Part shown: in pieces, positions 1 through 8,044 of the stretch
How the letters are laid out: every line of letters begins with the position of its first letter
How positions within the stretch are numbered: position 1 is the first letter of the stretch
Assembly (NCBI GenBank): GCA_017546315.1
Contig: JAFYXH010000005.1
Location: forward strand, 1 to 32,604
Source: Alphaproteobacteria bacterium
GTDB taxonomy: Bacteria; Pseudomonadota; Alphaproteobacteria; RF32; CAG-239
Length of the DNA: 32,604 nt
Direction: 5' to 3'
The notes under the pieces: generated by a model
What the model was told of the DNA's origin: nothing
The model's database searches: none
What the model saw: the letters and a program-made list of their open reading frames with translations, nothing else
Position numbers and translations under genes: made by a program

Positions 1-543
1 AAAAAACAAAAAAAGAGTAAAATATCTCATATTCGCTCTTGGCATAATGAAGTTGTAATTGAAGAAATGAAAAATATAGATAATGTTGATGACGTTATTC
101 AAAAAAAGCTAACAGAAAATAATTGTAATAAAGAAATAAAAAAAATAGCTAAAAAACATAACTTTACCAAGAAACGTAACATAAAACTAAAAAAACATTT
201 AACTAAAGGATTTAGTATTTCTAAAGAAAATAGAATTACAAAGCAAGAGTATGAAATATTAAAAGATAAACATTATCCTATTCCAGAAATAAAGGAACCT
301 TATATATTAATACAACCTTACTATAGCGAAACAAAACGTTGGGAATTATATTTAAAGGATAATTTAAGTTGGGGATTATGGAAAAAGGGTAAATCACTAC
401 ATAGTATAATTATGGACTACTTGAAAGCAACTGAAAAGAAAAATAAAATAGTTAATCCTAAAATTATAATTAACCACAAAATAAATAAACCAATACCCAA
501 ACACAGAATGTCAAACCTTCATTATCTTGCAACACACTGCTAA
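1..543 (+). CDS. Unknown lysine-rich protein, 5'-truncated by window edge
   Basis: The reading frame is open from base 1, so the first methionine at 67 is probably internal and the gene starts before the window; about 180 codons are visible. The product is very basic (many Lys, Asn, Ile), has no signal peptide or membrane segment, and carries an aromatic patch around the Trp residues of its second half (WELYLKDNLSWGLWKKG). It ends in HYLATHC. I recognise no family. It is strongly AT-rich, as are the 140 bases after it, and no terminator hairpin follows it. It could be the tail of a mobile-element or phage-type gene, but nothing visible proves that. Confidence 0.55.
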   Translation, partial: KKQKKSKISHIRSWHNEVVIEEMKNIDNVDDVIQKKLTENNCNKEIKKIAKKHNFTKKRNIKLKKHLTKGFSISKENRITKQEYEILKDKHYPIPEIKEPYILIQPYYSETKRWELYLKDNLSWGLWKKGKSLHSIIMDYLKATEKKNKIVNPKIIINHKINKPIPKHRMSNLHYLATHC

Positions 544-687
544 TCTAAATCCTCTTCAAAATCAGATCTATTGATGTTTTTTTATTTGATGTAGTTTTTT
601 AGTTATTATATATAAGGGGATTGAAAAGAATGGGCTTTATCTTGAAAGGTGAAAATTTGATATTATCTTCAAGTTAAGGAGATATTG

Positions 688-1077
688 ATGACAAAAATCT
701 GGTTTTTGATTGATGAAAAATTGAGATTTTTAACACTTGCCACATTGGTTATGAGTGGTAGATTTCTTATTTTTAGCGGACTTGGGGTGTTATTTTCGCC
801 AAAGCATTATCAAATTATTTTAGCTATAACTTGGCTTGTTTCATCTTATTTAGCTTTTTTGTTATACAAACATCTTGTGTTTATTAGCAAAGGTAATCAT
901 TGGAAACAATATATGAAATCTCTTTTGATTTGGTGTGTTAGTTATGTAATAAATGTTTTTTTATTAAATTTATTGGTGGAGGGGTTATTTTTTTCGCCTT
1001 TTGTTGCACAAGGTTTAATTATTTTATTTTTGCTTATTACTAACTATTTATTGTTTAAGTATTTTGCTTTTAAATGA
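688..1077 (+). CDS. GtrA-like family small membrane protein
   Basis: A protein of about 129 residues with four hydrophobic segments (roughly residues 14-34, 41-64, 74-97 and 103-125), the size and topology of the GtrA/DPMS3 family. Family members are thought to help move undecaprenyl-phosphate-linked sugars across the inner membrane for O-antigen or polysaccharide glucosylation. The basic loop between segments 2 and 3 and the C-terminal YLLFKYFAFK resemble the family's usual 'N-y-l-.-.-r-.-w-v-F' ending. I chose the ATG at 688 over the TTG at 685 because AAGGAG (676-681) lies six bases upstream of the ATG. No glycosyltransferase partner is adjacent; other envelope-glycan genes lie 17-26 kb away in the window. 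The family call rests on topology and weak motifs. Confidence 0.65.
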   Translation: MTKIWFLIDEKLRFLTLATLVMSGRFLIFSGLGVLFSPKHYQIILAITWLVSSYLAFLLYKHLVFISKGNHWKQYMKSLLIWCVSYVINVFLLNLLVEGLFFSPFVAQGLIILFLLITNYLLFKYFAFK

Positions 1078-1147
1078 GATTTTGGGTAATTATTTTAATT
1101 TTACATCGGATTTAATCAAAAAACTAAAAATTTTAGTTCAAAAACTA

Positions 1148-1176
1148 TTGCAGAGGCGTTATTTTTGTGTTATAAT
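1148..1176 (+). promoter_or_regulatory. Sigma-70-type promoter for the charged low-complexity gene
   Basis: TTGCAG (1148-1153), a spacer of exactly 17 bases and a perfect TATAAT (1171-1176), 33 bases before the ATG at 1209. It is among the best matches to a housekeeping promoter in the window. A GGAG ribosome-binding site follows at 1198-1201. Confidence 0.75.
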
Positions 1177-1208
1177 TTCTTATATTAAAGAATTTTTGGA
1201 GATATATC

Positions 1209-2162
1209 ATGGAAAATGAAAAACCAAATATGACAGAAGAGCAAAGAAAAGAAGCTTTGGAAAAAGCTTTGGCTCGTATTAAACCTCAAGTCCAAGAAAG
1301 CAATAGTATGTCTGTCCATGATAGATTACAAAAATTTGCAAACAAAGAAGAAGCTCCTTTGCCAAAAGAAAATGATAAAGCTTCGGATAAACCTATGTCT
1401 TTGGATGATTTAGCAAAGGCTATGAATAAGAATGCCAAAGAATCTGAAACCTTTGGATTAACTGCTAAAGATATGCCTGAAAAAGCTAAAGTAAAAGAAA
1501 AAGAGAACGAAAAAGATCGTGAAATAACACCTTGGGGCAAGAATACTCCTAATATGGATGGCAAGGACGATAAAGACAAAGACAAAGACAAAGACAACGA
1601 TAAAGAAAAAGAGAAAGATCCAGTTCAAAAACAAGAACAGAAGATGAAAGAAATGTTTTCTAAGGTTAAATTACCTAGTGGAATGGAAATCCACCAAGAA
1701 GGTCCACAGTGGGTTTTGGTTAGCAAAGATGGAAAACAAAGAACAGATGTCACTGATGTTATGAATACTATTGATAAATATAATAGAGATGTTGATGCTG
1801 CTAATAATGAAAACAAAATACAAAATGAAGCACAAAGTCATGTAGATAAGGCTGCTGATGTTAATAAAAATGATAAAATGCAAGGTGATATCTCTGAAGA
1901 TAAAATGTCTACTGTTAGCGAAGCTTTGCCTCAAGTTAAAGATATGGATGGTAAGCAAGTGTTTAACCCAGAAGATATTGAAGCAGTCGCAAAAACCGCA
2001 TTAAGTGCATCCGATGAGAAGGCTATGCTAGCTAAGCTTAAAGATACTAAAGCATTAGAAGAAATGCAAGAAAGAGATCGCAAAAATAATAGACGTGCGG
2101 AAGAAAATCAGATAAAAAACAATAACAAAATGTTATTAAACAAACAAAACGAAGGACGATAA
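1209..2162 (+). CDS. Highly charged, low-complexity hypothetical protein
   Basis: 317 residues, almost entirely hydrophilic and rich in Lys, Glu, Asp, Asn and Met, with no signal peptide or membrane span. The middle holds a run of alternating Lys/Asp and Lys/Glu dipeptides (about residues 118-139), encoded by a gacaaa-type microsatellite near 1564-1620. A short ordered-looking stretch follows (about residues 150-180: VKLPSGMEIHQEGPQWVLVSKDGKQ), which may be a small beta domain, and the C-terminus is predicted coiled coil. The promoter, GGAG site and a strong terminator make this a single-gene transcript. The function is unknown. The Ser/Leu-rich frame on the other strand is an antisense artefact of this composition. 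Confidence 0.75.
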   Translation: MENEKPNMTEEQRKEALEKALARIKPQVQESNSMSVHDRLQKFANKEEAPLPKENDKASDKPMSLDDLAKAMNKNAKESETFGLTAKDMPEKAKVKEKENEKDREITPWGKNTPNMDGKDDKDKDKDKDNDKEKEKDPVQKQEQKMKEMFSKVKLPSGMEIHQEGPQWVLVSKDGKQRTDVTDVMNTIDKYNRDVDAANNENKIQNEAQSHVDKAADVNKNDKMQGDISEDKMSTVSEALPQVKDMDGKQVFNPEDIEAVAKTALSASDEKAMLAKLKDTKALEEMQERDRKNNRRAEENQIKNNNKMLLNKQNEGR

Positions 2163-2180
2163 CAAATTGCATAAGATGAA

Positions 2181-2207
2181 AAAAGCGGAGAAATCTCCGC
2201 TTTTTTT
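2181..2207. terminator. Bidirectional intrinsic terminator
   Basis: Stem GCGGAG/CTCCGC with an AAAT loop, flanked by an A-run on the left and seven Ts on the right. It ends the plus-strand gene that stops at 2162 and can also serve the minus-strand transporter that stops at 2262. Confidence 0.85.
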
Positions 2208-2261
2208 ATTGTTTAAGTAAAACCTTTAGCAAGACCTGTGAGGTGTGTTTTATTAAGGTTT

Positions 2262-3128
2262 TTAGAAAAATATTGATGATAACATACTAAGAACAACACT
2301 TGCGCCATAAATTAATATGATTATGCGTAATGTTTCTTGTTTGTTAGGGTTTATTCTATACAATACAAGAAGACCCAGCCCTGCATTAGAAAAAGACCCT
2401 GCGAGTAATGTAGAAAGAGTAATTGTTCCTTCTGCATATAACTGAGTTAGTAATATTGATGGATAGCAACTTGGTATCAAACCTACAAATGCTGCAACAA
2501 ATTTACTTAATATTGGAACATTAGTTAAAATGTTTTTTATATTTTCTAATCCACCTATTCCCATGAAATAGTTAATTACAAAAGCGCAGATAAAAATAAA
2601 AATACTGATTTTTTCTGTATGTTTGTAAGCTGACATAAAAATACTTTCTTTTTTATTTATACTCTTACATTTTTCTTGCTTACAAAAAGCACTTATGTCT
2701 GGTTCTTTTTTGTGTGAAATAAATTTTTCTGGTAAAAATAAATCTACTAATAAACCAGCAATAATTGCAAAAATCATTTTTATACTTAGAATTTTTATGA
2801 TTTGAGGATATGTTATTCCTCTTGATATTAAAATTGGAACCATTTCATCTGATGTAGAAAGAAATATAGCAAACATTGTGCCTAATGTTATAAGCCCTGT
2901 TCTATATAAATTAGCAGATGAAACAGAAAAACCACACTGAGGAATTAAACCTAAAAAACCTCCAATAATTGGGCCATATTGTTTAGATTTTTTTATATAT
3001 ATGAAATAGCTTCTAGACATTACATGCTCAAGATATTCCATCAATAAATAAGTTAGATATAGATATGGAAAAAGTATCAACGTTTCATAAAGAGAGTTTA
3101 CAAAAATATCTATGCTTAATTTTAACAT
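2262..3128 (-). CDS. Putative 10-TM heavy-metal (arsenic/manganese-type) exporter
   Basis: 288 residues, mostly hydrophobic, with eight to ten predicted membrane segments in two related halves. Each half carries a 'GLIP-x-C' signature: GLIPQCGFSVSSANLY near residue 60 and GLIPSCYPSILLTQLY near residue 215. Each is followed by a G-x-I-T-L-(G/S)-T/L stretch and an acidic or small-residue helix. This internal duplication is typical of the ArsP_2 / putative manganese transporter family (10-TM heavy-metal exporters). A hydrophilic Cys/Lys-rich loop (about residues 145-165, including CKQEKCKS) separates the halves and could bind metal. The start at 3128 is preceded by AGAGG. The neighbours do not indicate the substrate; the family is known mainly from genomic context, so the metal is unassigned. 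Confidence 0.68.
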   Translation of the reverse strand: MLKLSIDIFVNSLYETLILFPYLYLTYLLMEYLEHVMSRSYFIYIKKSKQYGPIIGGFLGLIPQCGFSVSSANLYRTGLITLGTMFAIFLSTSDEMVPILISRGITYPQIIKILSIKMIFAIIAGLLVDLFLPEKFISHKKEPDISAFCKQEKCKSINKKESIFMSAYKHTEKISIFIFICAFVINYFMGIGGLENIKNILTNVPILSKFVAAFVGLIPSCYPSILLTQLYAEGTITLSTLLAGSFSNAGLGLLVLYRINPNKQETLRIIILIYGASVVLSMLSSIFF

Positions 3129-3201
3129 TTAAAACCTCTGTAAAATTGTATTGTTTTTTGTTTTAATAAATAAATATTGATTTGGCAATAAATTTATTAA
3201 A

Positions 3202-3232
3202 AAAAAGGCCGAAAAAAATAATCGGCCATAAA
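3202..3232 (-). terminator. Intrinsic terminator after the small lipoprotein gene
   Basis: Stem GGCCGA/TCGGCC (3207-3212 with 3222-3227) around a 9-base AT loop. On the minus strand it is followed by a long T-run. It lies 26 bases past the lipoprotein stop at 3254. Confidence 0.8.
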
Positions 3233-3253
3233 AAAATATTTTTTTTAAACGTC

Positions 3254-3457
3254 TTAACTTAAAGTATCTTTTACCCCTGGAATTGGGAGGTCTTGCGATA
3301 CTTTAAGAAGCGGTTTATCTGGCAAAGCTTGCATACTCGGCGCATCTGGTTCAAACCGCATAACATCTTCTGATGCTGATGACTTTTTTGATTTTAATGT
3401 GCTACAACCTGACATGATTGCAATAATAAACATCAGCACTAACATAAAATACTTCAT
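3254..3457 (-). CDS. Small predicted lipoprotein (67 aa)
   Basis: The frame is open up to 3709, but the sensible start is the ATG at 3457. It gives a short basic N-terminus, a hydrophobic core and the lipobox IMSGC with the lipidated Cys at residue 18. The mature part is only about 50 residues, Ser/Lys-rich then Pro-rich, ending in LPIPGVKDTLS. This resembles the small lipoproteins often written as YP or LPP-like hypotheticals, but I assign no family. A consensus promoter lies 37 bases upstream and a terminator follows, so it is probably transcribed alone, divergently from asnS. No clear Shine-Dalgarno precedes the start. Confidence 0.7.
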   Translation of the reverse strand: MKYFMLVLMFIIAIMSGCSTLKSKKSSASEDVMRFEPDAPSMQALPDKPLLKVSQDLPIPGVKDTLS

Positions 3458-3493
3458 AATAATTTTTATTACATAATTAGATAAATCTTCTTG

Positions 3494-3522
3494 CAGATAG
3501 CACAAAAAAACACTTATGTCAA
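3494..3522 (-). promoter_or_regulatory. Sigma-70-type promoter for the small lipoprotein
   Basis: Read on the minus strand: TTGACA (3522-3517), a 17-base spacer, then TATCTG (3499-3494). The likely transcription start is about 30 bases upstream of the ATG at 3457. Confidence 0.65.
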
Positions 3523-3662
3523 ACAAAACATACATCTTGGCGAAAATAATATGGGCTATTGTTTTTATTTTATTGAATAAAGGGTTTACTTTTAAAACAA
3601 AATGGTTTAGTTTGTTTGTTGCTTTAAAAATGTAACATTCATTTAATGGGGAATTATTTAAA

Positions 3663-5051
3663 ATGTTAAAAAGAACAAAAATTGTTGATTTATTAAAATC
3701 AGAAACCACTTGCCCTCTTGTATTAGCTAAGGGATGGGTAAAAACTAGACGTGATGCAAAAGACTTTTCTTTTATTGAACTTAATGATGGGTCTTCGTTG
3801 AAAAATTTACAAATTATTGCTCAAAATAATCTCCCCAATTATGATGAGATAAAAACTTTAAGTACGGGCTCTTCTTTGGCTGTTGAAGGTGAATTAGTAG
3901 AATCTCAAGGTGGAAACCAAAAATATGAATTGGTTGCTAAAAATATTGTTATTTACAGTGTTGCTCCTGATGATTTTCCTATACAAAAGAAAAAACATAC
4001 TGATGAATATTTAAGAACAATTGCTCACTTGCGCCCTCGTGCAAATAAGTATGCTGCTGCATTTCGTGTTCGTTCTCAACTTTCTTATGCTATTCATAAG
4101 TTTTTCCAAGAACGTGGCTTCAAATATGTTCACACTCCAATTATTACAGGTGCTGACTGTGAAGGTGCTGGCGAGATGTTCCAAGTTACTACGCTTGATA
4201 TGAAAAATCCTCCAAGACTCCCAAATGGTGAAATTGATTACACTAACGATTTCTTTGGTAAACCTGCTCATTTGACTGTGTCTGGTCAATTAAATGGTGA
4301 GATGTATGCTTGTGCACTTGGAGATATTTATACATTTGGCCCAACTTTTAGAGCTGAAAATTCTAATACAGCAAGACATGCGGCTGAATTTTGGATGATT
4401 GAACCTGAAATGGCTTTTGCTGATATTTATGATAACATGGATTTGGCTGAAGATATGGTGCGCTATTGCATTTCTGATGTTATGGAAAACTGCAAAGATG
4501 ATATAGAATTATTTGCTAAATTTGTTGATCCTACATTGATGGATACTCTTAATAATATCAAAAACAACAGTTTTGCACGTATCACATATACTGAAGCAAT
4601 TGAAATCATGAAAAATTCTGGTAAGAAATTTGAATATACTCCAGAATATGGTATCGATTTACAAACTGAACATGAAAGATTTTTAGCTGAAGAGCATTTC
4701 AAACGTCCTGTTATTGTTAGAGATTATCCAAAAGAGATTAAAGCTTTTTATATGAAGATGAACGAGGACGGAAAAACTGTTGCGGCAATGGACGTATTAG
4801 TTCCTAGAATCGGAGAATTGATTGGTGGTTCTCAACGTGAGGAAAGATATGATTTGTTGCAACAAAGAATTATTGATTTGGGAATGAAACTTGAAGATTA
4901 TTCTTGGTATCTTGATTCTCGAAAATTCGGAACGGTTCCTCATGCTGGTTTTGGACTTGGTTTTGAAAGAATGATGATGTTGGTTACAGGTATTGCAAAC
5001 ATTCGTGACGTTATCCCATTCCCGAGAACTCCAAAATCATTAAACTTCTAG
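3663..5051 (+). CDS. asnS: Asparaginyl-tRNA synthetase
   Basis: Charges tRNA-Asn with asparagine in the cytoplasm. At 462 residues it has the normal bacterial AsnRS length. Residues 1-105 form the OB-fold anticodon-binding domain ([23 protein letters not shown]), followed by a class IIb catalytic core. Motif 2 is visible as [22 protein letters not shown] and motif 3 as [15 protein letters not shown] near the C-terminus, ending in [11 protein letters not shown]. The [12 protein letters not shown] arrangement distinguishes AsnRS from AspRS. A GGGGA site precedes the ATG. Many Alphaproteobacteria lack asnS and make Asn-tRNA by GatCAB transamidation, so direct charging is notable here, where aspS is also present. 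A secreted-protein gene follows nine bases after the stop. Confidence 0.96.
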   Translation: MLKRTKIVDLLKSETTCPLVLAKGWVKTRRDAKDFSFIELNDGSSLKNLQIIAQNNLPNYDEIKTLSTGSSLAVEGELVESQGGNQKYELVAKNIVIYSVAPDDFPIQKKKHTDEYLRTIAHLRPRANKYAAAFRVRSQLSYAIHKFFQERGFKYVHTPIITGADCEGAGEMFQVTTLDMKNPPRLPNGEIDYTNDFFGKPAHLTVSGQLNGEMYACALGDIYTFGPTFRAENSNTARHAAEFWMIEPEMAFADIYDNMDLAEDMVRYCISDVMENCKDDIELFAKFVDPTLMDTLNNIKNNSFARITYTEAIEIMKNSGKKFEYTPEYGIDLQTEHERFLAEEHFKRPVIVRDYPKEIKAFYMKMNEDGKTVAAMDVLVPRIGELIGGSQREERYDLLQQRIIDLGMKLEDYSWYLDSRKFGTVPHAGFGLGFERMMMLVTGIANIRDVIPFPRTPKSLNF

Positions 5052-5060
5052 GAGAATAGT

Positions 5061-5588
5061 ATGTATAAATTCTTTTGTTTCTTTGTTTTAGTTTTTATGA
5101 CCTACCCTTGTTTGGGTAATGATGTTTTTTCTTTAGAAATAAAAAAAGAACCAAATGAAATTGTTGTTCATAAAATAGATAAAGAAATTATAACTTTACC
5201 TAATTGCAATGATGAAAAACTAATTGAAGAAACAAAAGATTTTATACTACAATATTATAAAAAACACCCTTCTTATGGTGTAAAAGATAAAAGAAGAAAA
5301 CATTTTGTATTAAAATATTTAAATCTATTTACAGAAGAAAATATTGCAAACTATAAAACTCAGAAGAAAAGACCTGTATCTGATTTAATTGCTAGTCTTA
5401 TGTTAAACGAGGGAATTATAGAAGAAAATATTAAAATTTGCAAAAATAGTAGCAATAACAAAGAAGCTTCTGAGCTATATCTATTGCTTCATGCTGACAA
5501 TCACCAAAACATAAAAGCATACATTCTAAACCTACAATCTAATATGCAAAATTTTGATGATAGTTTTTTTATTATTGATAGAAAATAA
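5061..5588 (+). CDS. Hypothetical secreted protein
   Basis: 175 residues with a Sec signal peptide (MYKFFCFFVLVFMTYPCLGN; likely cleavage after CLG, residues 18-19). The mature part is hydrophilic and mainly helical, with a basic stretch KDKRRKHFVLKYL near residue 75 and a possible pair of cysteines (in LPNCND and KICKNS). It starts nine bases after the asnS stop behind AGGAG, so it is probably co-transcribed with asnS, though nothing suggests a functional link. I recognise no family. Confidence 0.7.
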   Translation: MYKFFCFFVLVFMTYPCLGNDVFSLEIKKEPNEIVVHKIDKEIITLPNCNDEKLIEETKDFILQYYKKHPSYGVKDKRRKHFVLKYLNLFTEENIANYKTQKKRPVSDLIASLMLNEGIIEENIKICKNSSNNKEASELYLLLHADNHQNIKAYILNLQSNMQNFDDSFFIIDRK

Positions 5589-5589
5589 G

Positions 5590-5620
5590 TTGATAAACCA
5601 AATTTATTTACTTATATAAT
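5590..5620 (+). promoter_or_regulatory. Possible promoter upstream of rpoH
   Basis: TTGATA (5590-5595) and TATAAT (5615-5620), separated by 19 bases, which is longer than optimal. The -10 box is perfect and lies 34 bases before the rpoH ATG. The pairing with this -35 is uncertain. Confidence 0.4.
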
Positions 5621-5653
5621 ATGAAGAAATAATATAAAAATAAGGAAATTTGA

Positions 5654-6550
5654 ATGAGTGAAAATAAGAATTTAGTTGTGGTGAATAAAAAGAACCAACT
5701 TCCGATGGTGGTAGAGGAAGCTGGACTTTATTCTTATTTAGAACAAATCAAAATATTTCCTGTTTTGAGTGAAGATGAAGAAAAAGAACTTATTGAAAAC
5801 TTCCAAACAAAAGGTGATTTAGTTTCTGCTCAAAAACTTATTACATCACATTTAAGATTGGCGGCAAAAATCGCTCTTACATACAGAAGATATGGACTTC
5901 CTATGGCTGATGTTATATCTGAAGCCAATCTTGGCTTAATGCAAGCTGTAAAAAAATTCGATATGAACAAAAAAGTTAGACTTGCAACATATGCTATTTG
6001 GTGGATAAAAGCTCAAATAAATGATTATATTTTGCGTTCTTGGTCTTTGGTTAAAATTGGAACAGTGGCTGCTCAAAAAAGGTTATTTTATAACCTAAAT
6101 AAAATAAAGACACGCTTAGGTTTGTACGAAAACAAAGAACTAGAACCTAAAGTCGCTAAACAAATTGCCTTAGAGCTTTTGGTTGATGAAAAAGATGTTC
6201 TTGAAATGAATAGACGTATTGTTGGCGATACATCTCTTAATACAAATATTGGTAATGATGACGATAGTGTTGAGAAAATCGACATGATTGTTGATATAAG
6301 AGAAAATATTGAAGCAAAATATGCTTTGCGTGAAGAGAGACTTTATAAAGCTCAAATACTAGCACAATGCTTACAGAAACTTGACGAGAGAGAGCAATTT
6401 ATTTTGAAGAATAGAATGCTAAAAGAAAATCCTTCTACTCTTGATGATATTGGAGAAATATTAAATATTAGCAGAGAAAGAGTTCGTCAAATCGAGAAAA
6501 AAGCTTTTGAAAAACTTGCAATTGAAGTAAAAAAATCAATGGCGGCATAA
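5654..6550 (+). CDS. rpoH: RNA polymerase sigma-32 (heat-shock) factor
   Basis: Directs RNA polymerase to heat-shock promoters. Length 298 residues, as usual for RpoH. Region 2 spans about residues 55-130 (HLRLAAKIALTYRRYGLP, then ANLGLMQAVKKFD and ATYAIWWIKAQINDYILRSW). It is followed at 141-150 by QKRLFYNLNK, the RpoH box that distinguishes sigma-32 from other group-3 sigmas. Region 4 near the C-terminus has the helix-turn-helix STLDDIGEILNISRERVRQIE. The start has an AAGGAAA site. prmC begins two bases after the stop, so the two are translationally linked. Alphaproteobacteria often carry several rpoH copies; only one is visible here. No CTTGAA/CCCCAT-type target promoter was convincing in the window. 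Confidence 0.94.
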   Translation: MSENKNLVVVNKKNQLPMVVEEAGLYSYLEQIKIFPVLSEDEEKELIENFQTKGDLVSAQKLITSHLRLAAKIALTYRRYGLPMADVISEANLGLMQAVKKFDMNKKVRLATYAIWWIKAQINDYILRSWSLVKIGTVAAQKRLFYNLNKIKTRLGLYENKELEPKVAKQIALELLVDEKDVLEMNRRIVGDTSLNTNIGNDDDSVEKIDMIVDIRENIEAKYALREERLYKAQILAQCLQKLDEREQFILKNRMLKENPSTLDDIGEILNISRERVRQIEKKAFEKLAIEVKKSMAA

Positions 6551-6551
6551 A

Positions 6552-7358
6552 ATGAATTTGCGTGATTTATTGATTTCTAAGCTCATTGAAGCAAAAATTC
6601 CATCTCCAAGACTTGAAGCTGATATTATAATCAGAAACTCTATACCAAATTATCCTTTGATGTCTGATGACGAAAAAAATGTTGCTCTTGATTTCTTAGC
6701 AAGAAGATTAAACCATGAACCTTTAGATAAGATTATTGGTAAAAAAGAGTTTTATAAATATGAATTTAAGGTAAATTCTGATGTATTATCTCCAAGGCCT
6801 GATAGCGAAATCTTGGTTGAAAAAGCAATAGAAATTATATGTAAAAGAGATGCTAAAATAGCTGATTTAGGAGTGGGATCAGGATGTCTAATTATATCTA
6901 TATTAAAAGAATGTCCTAATGCAACTGGTGTTGGAATAGATATATCTGAAAAAGCACTTAATATTGCAAAAACAAATGCAGAATTACTAGGTGTAAATGA
7001 TAGAATCCTATTTCTCAAGCAGACCTTTAATGATGCTATAAATTTAGATCAGAAATTTGATGTTATTATATCAAATCCTCCTTATATACCTGTATATGAA
7101 ATAGATGATTTAGATGAAGAGGTTAAATCATTTGACCCAATCGAAGCCTTAGTTGGTGGAGATGATGGTTTATTATTTTATAGGCAAATTGCTAAAACTT
7201 CTAAATCTATATTACAAAAAGATGGATATATACTACTTGAGGTTGGATATAATCAAGCAGAAACAGTTTCTGAGATTTTCTTAGCAAAAGGCTTTAAATT
7301 GATTGAGATTGTAAAGGATTTAGCACAAATAAATCGGTGTGTTATTCTCAAAAAATAA
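6552..7358 (+). CDS. prmC: Peptide chain release factor N5-glutamine methyltransferase
   Basis: Methylates the GGQ glutamine of release factors RF1/RF2 using S-adenosylmethionine. At 268 residues it is near the usual size. An N-terminal helical domain (1-75) precedes the Rossmann methyltransferase domain. LSPRPDSE (79-86) matches the family's 'PRPETE' with Asp for Glu. The SAM loop is DLGVGSGCL (105-113), the acidic end of strand 2 is GVGIDIS, and the catalytic NPPYIP is at 175-180. It starts one base after the rpoH stop, inside that transcript. In Alphaproteobacteria prmC usually follows prfA and precedes a DUF4167 gene; here prfA is replaced by rpoH, while the DUF4167 neighbour is kept. Confidence 0.93.
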   Translation: MNLRDLLISKLIEAKIPSPRLEADIIIRNSIPNYPLMSDDEKNVALDFLARRLNHEPLDKIIGKKEFYKYEFKVNSDVLSPRPDSEILVEKAIEIICKRDAKIADLGVGSGCLIISILKECPNATGVGIDISEKALNIAKTNAELLGVNDRILFLKQTFNDAINLDQKFDVIISNPPYIPVYEIDDLDEEVKSFDPIEALVGGDDGLLFYRQIAKTSKSILQKDGYILLEVGYNQAETVSEIFLAKGFKLIEIVKDLAQINRCVILKK

Positions 7359-7487
7359 GTTGCAAAAAAAAATAATTAGTCTAGTATTGTTGTGTTATGG
7401 AAATGTATTTGATTTTATGTCGTTTCCTTATTTTCTTTTTTTAATTTGATTTGATAAGATTTTACTTGTTGCGAAGTGTAGGAATAT

Positions 7488-8012
7488 ATGAAAAAACAAA
7501 ATAATAGATATCGTAATAATAGCAATAACAATGCTTATACCTTAAATTATAAGTTTGATAGCGTTAGTATTGCAGGAAAAATTAGTGGAACTGCTCTTGA
7601 CTTAATCAGAAGATACAATGACTTAGCAAAAGAGGCTCAAAGTAGTGGTGATTATGTTGAAATGGAAATTTACCGTCAATATGCTGAGCATTATAGAAAA
7701 ATTGTAACAGATATAAACGAAAGACGTCAAGCAAGACAAGAGAATAATCGACCTGTTGAAGTTGAAAATAATTCTGTTAATTCTGAAGAAGAAAATAAAG
7801 AAGAAGCAAACACTCAACACGAAGTTGTTGAAGCTGTTAGTGCTTCTAATGGATATGTTGAAACATTGCCAGCATCTGCAGAAGTTGCAACAAAAACATT
7901 TGAAGTTGTTGAGATAAAAGATGAGAGCGAAAACTCAGAGGTGAGTGAAGCACCTAAAGCAAAAAGAGTTTATAGACGCAGAGTTGCCGCTAAAAAAACA
8001 GCTGAAGCTTAG
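7488..8012 (+). CDS. DUF4167-like protein, possible RNA-binding
   Basis: 174 residues. An N-terminal Asn/Arg-rich stretch (KKQNNRYRNNSNNN) leads into a domain of about 65 residues whose core (KISGTALDLIRRYNDLAKEAQSSGD then EMEIYRQYAEHYRKIV) matches DUF4167. That family is found almost only in Alphaproteobacteria next to prmC. The rest is acidic, low-complexity and Val/Glu-rich, ending in a basic Arg/Lys/Ala tail (YRRRVAAKKTAEA). The basic, disordered ends suggest nucleic-acid binding; this is inference. The 129-base gap after prmC and a weak AGGA site suggest it may have its own promoter. This gene is the strongest single taxonomic marker in the window. Confidence 0.85.
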   Translation: MKKQNNRYRNNSNNNAYTLNYKFDSVSIAGKISGTALDLIRRYNDLAKEAQSSGDYVEMEIYRQYAEHYRKIVTDINERRQARQENNRPVEVENNSVNSEEENKEEANTQHEVVEAVSASNGYVETLPASAEVATKTFEVVEIKDESENSEVSEAPKAKRVYRRRVAAKKTAEA

Positions 8013-8044
8013 TATATTTTATATTTAAGGAGGGGGAGAAGCAT

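Noticed and set aside
544..687. Possible promoter or RNA in the gap before the GtrA-like gene
   Set aside because: AT-rich sequence with CTTGAA but no matching heat-shock -10 box; no stable hairpin found.
1286..1958. Minus-strand Ser/Leu-rich and hydrophobic frames opposite the charged gene
   Set aside because: They are complements of the low-complexity Lys/Glu/Asp coding sequence; no RBS and promoter only on the plus strand.
3458..3709. N-terminal extension of the small lipoprotein to 3709
   Set aside because: It would overlap asnS, bury the lipobox signal at residue 85 and contain the gene's own promoter.
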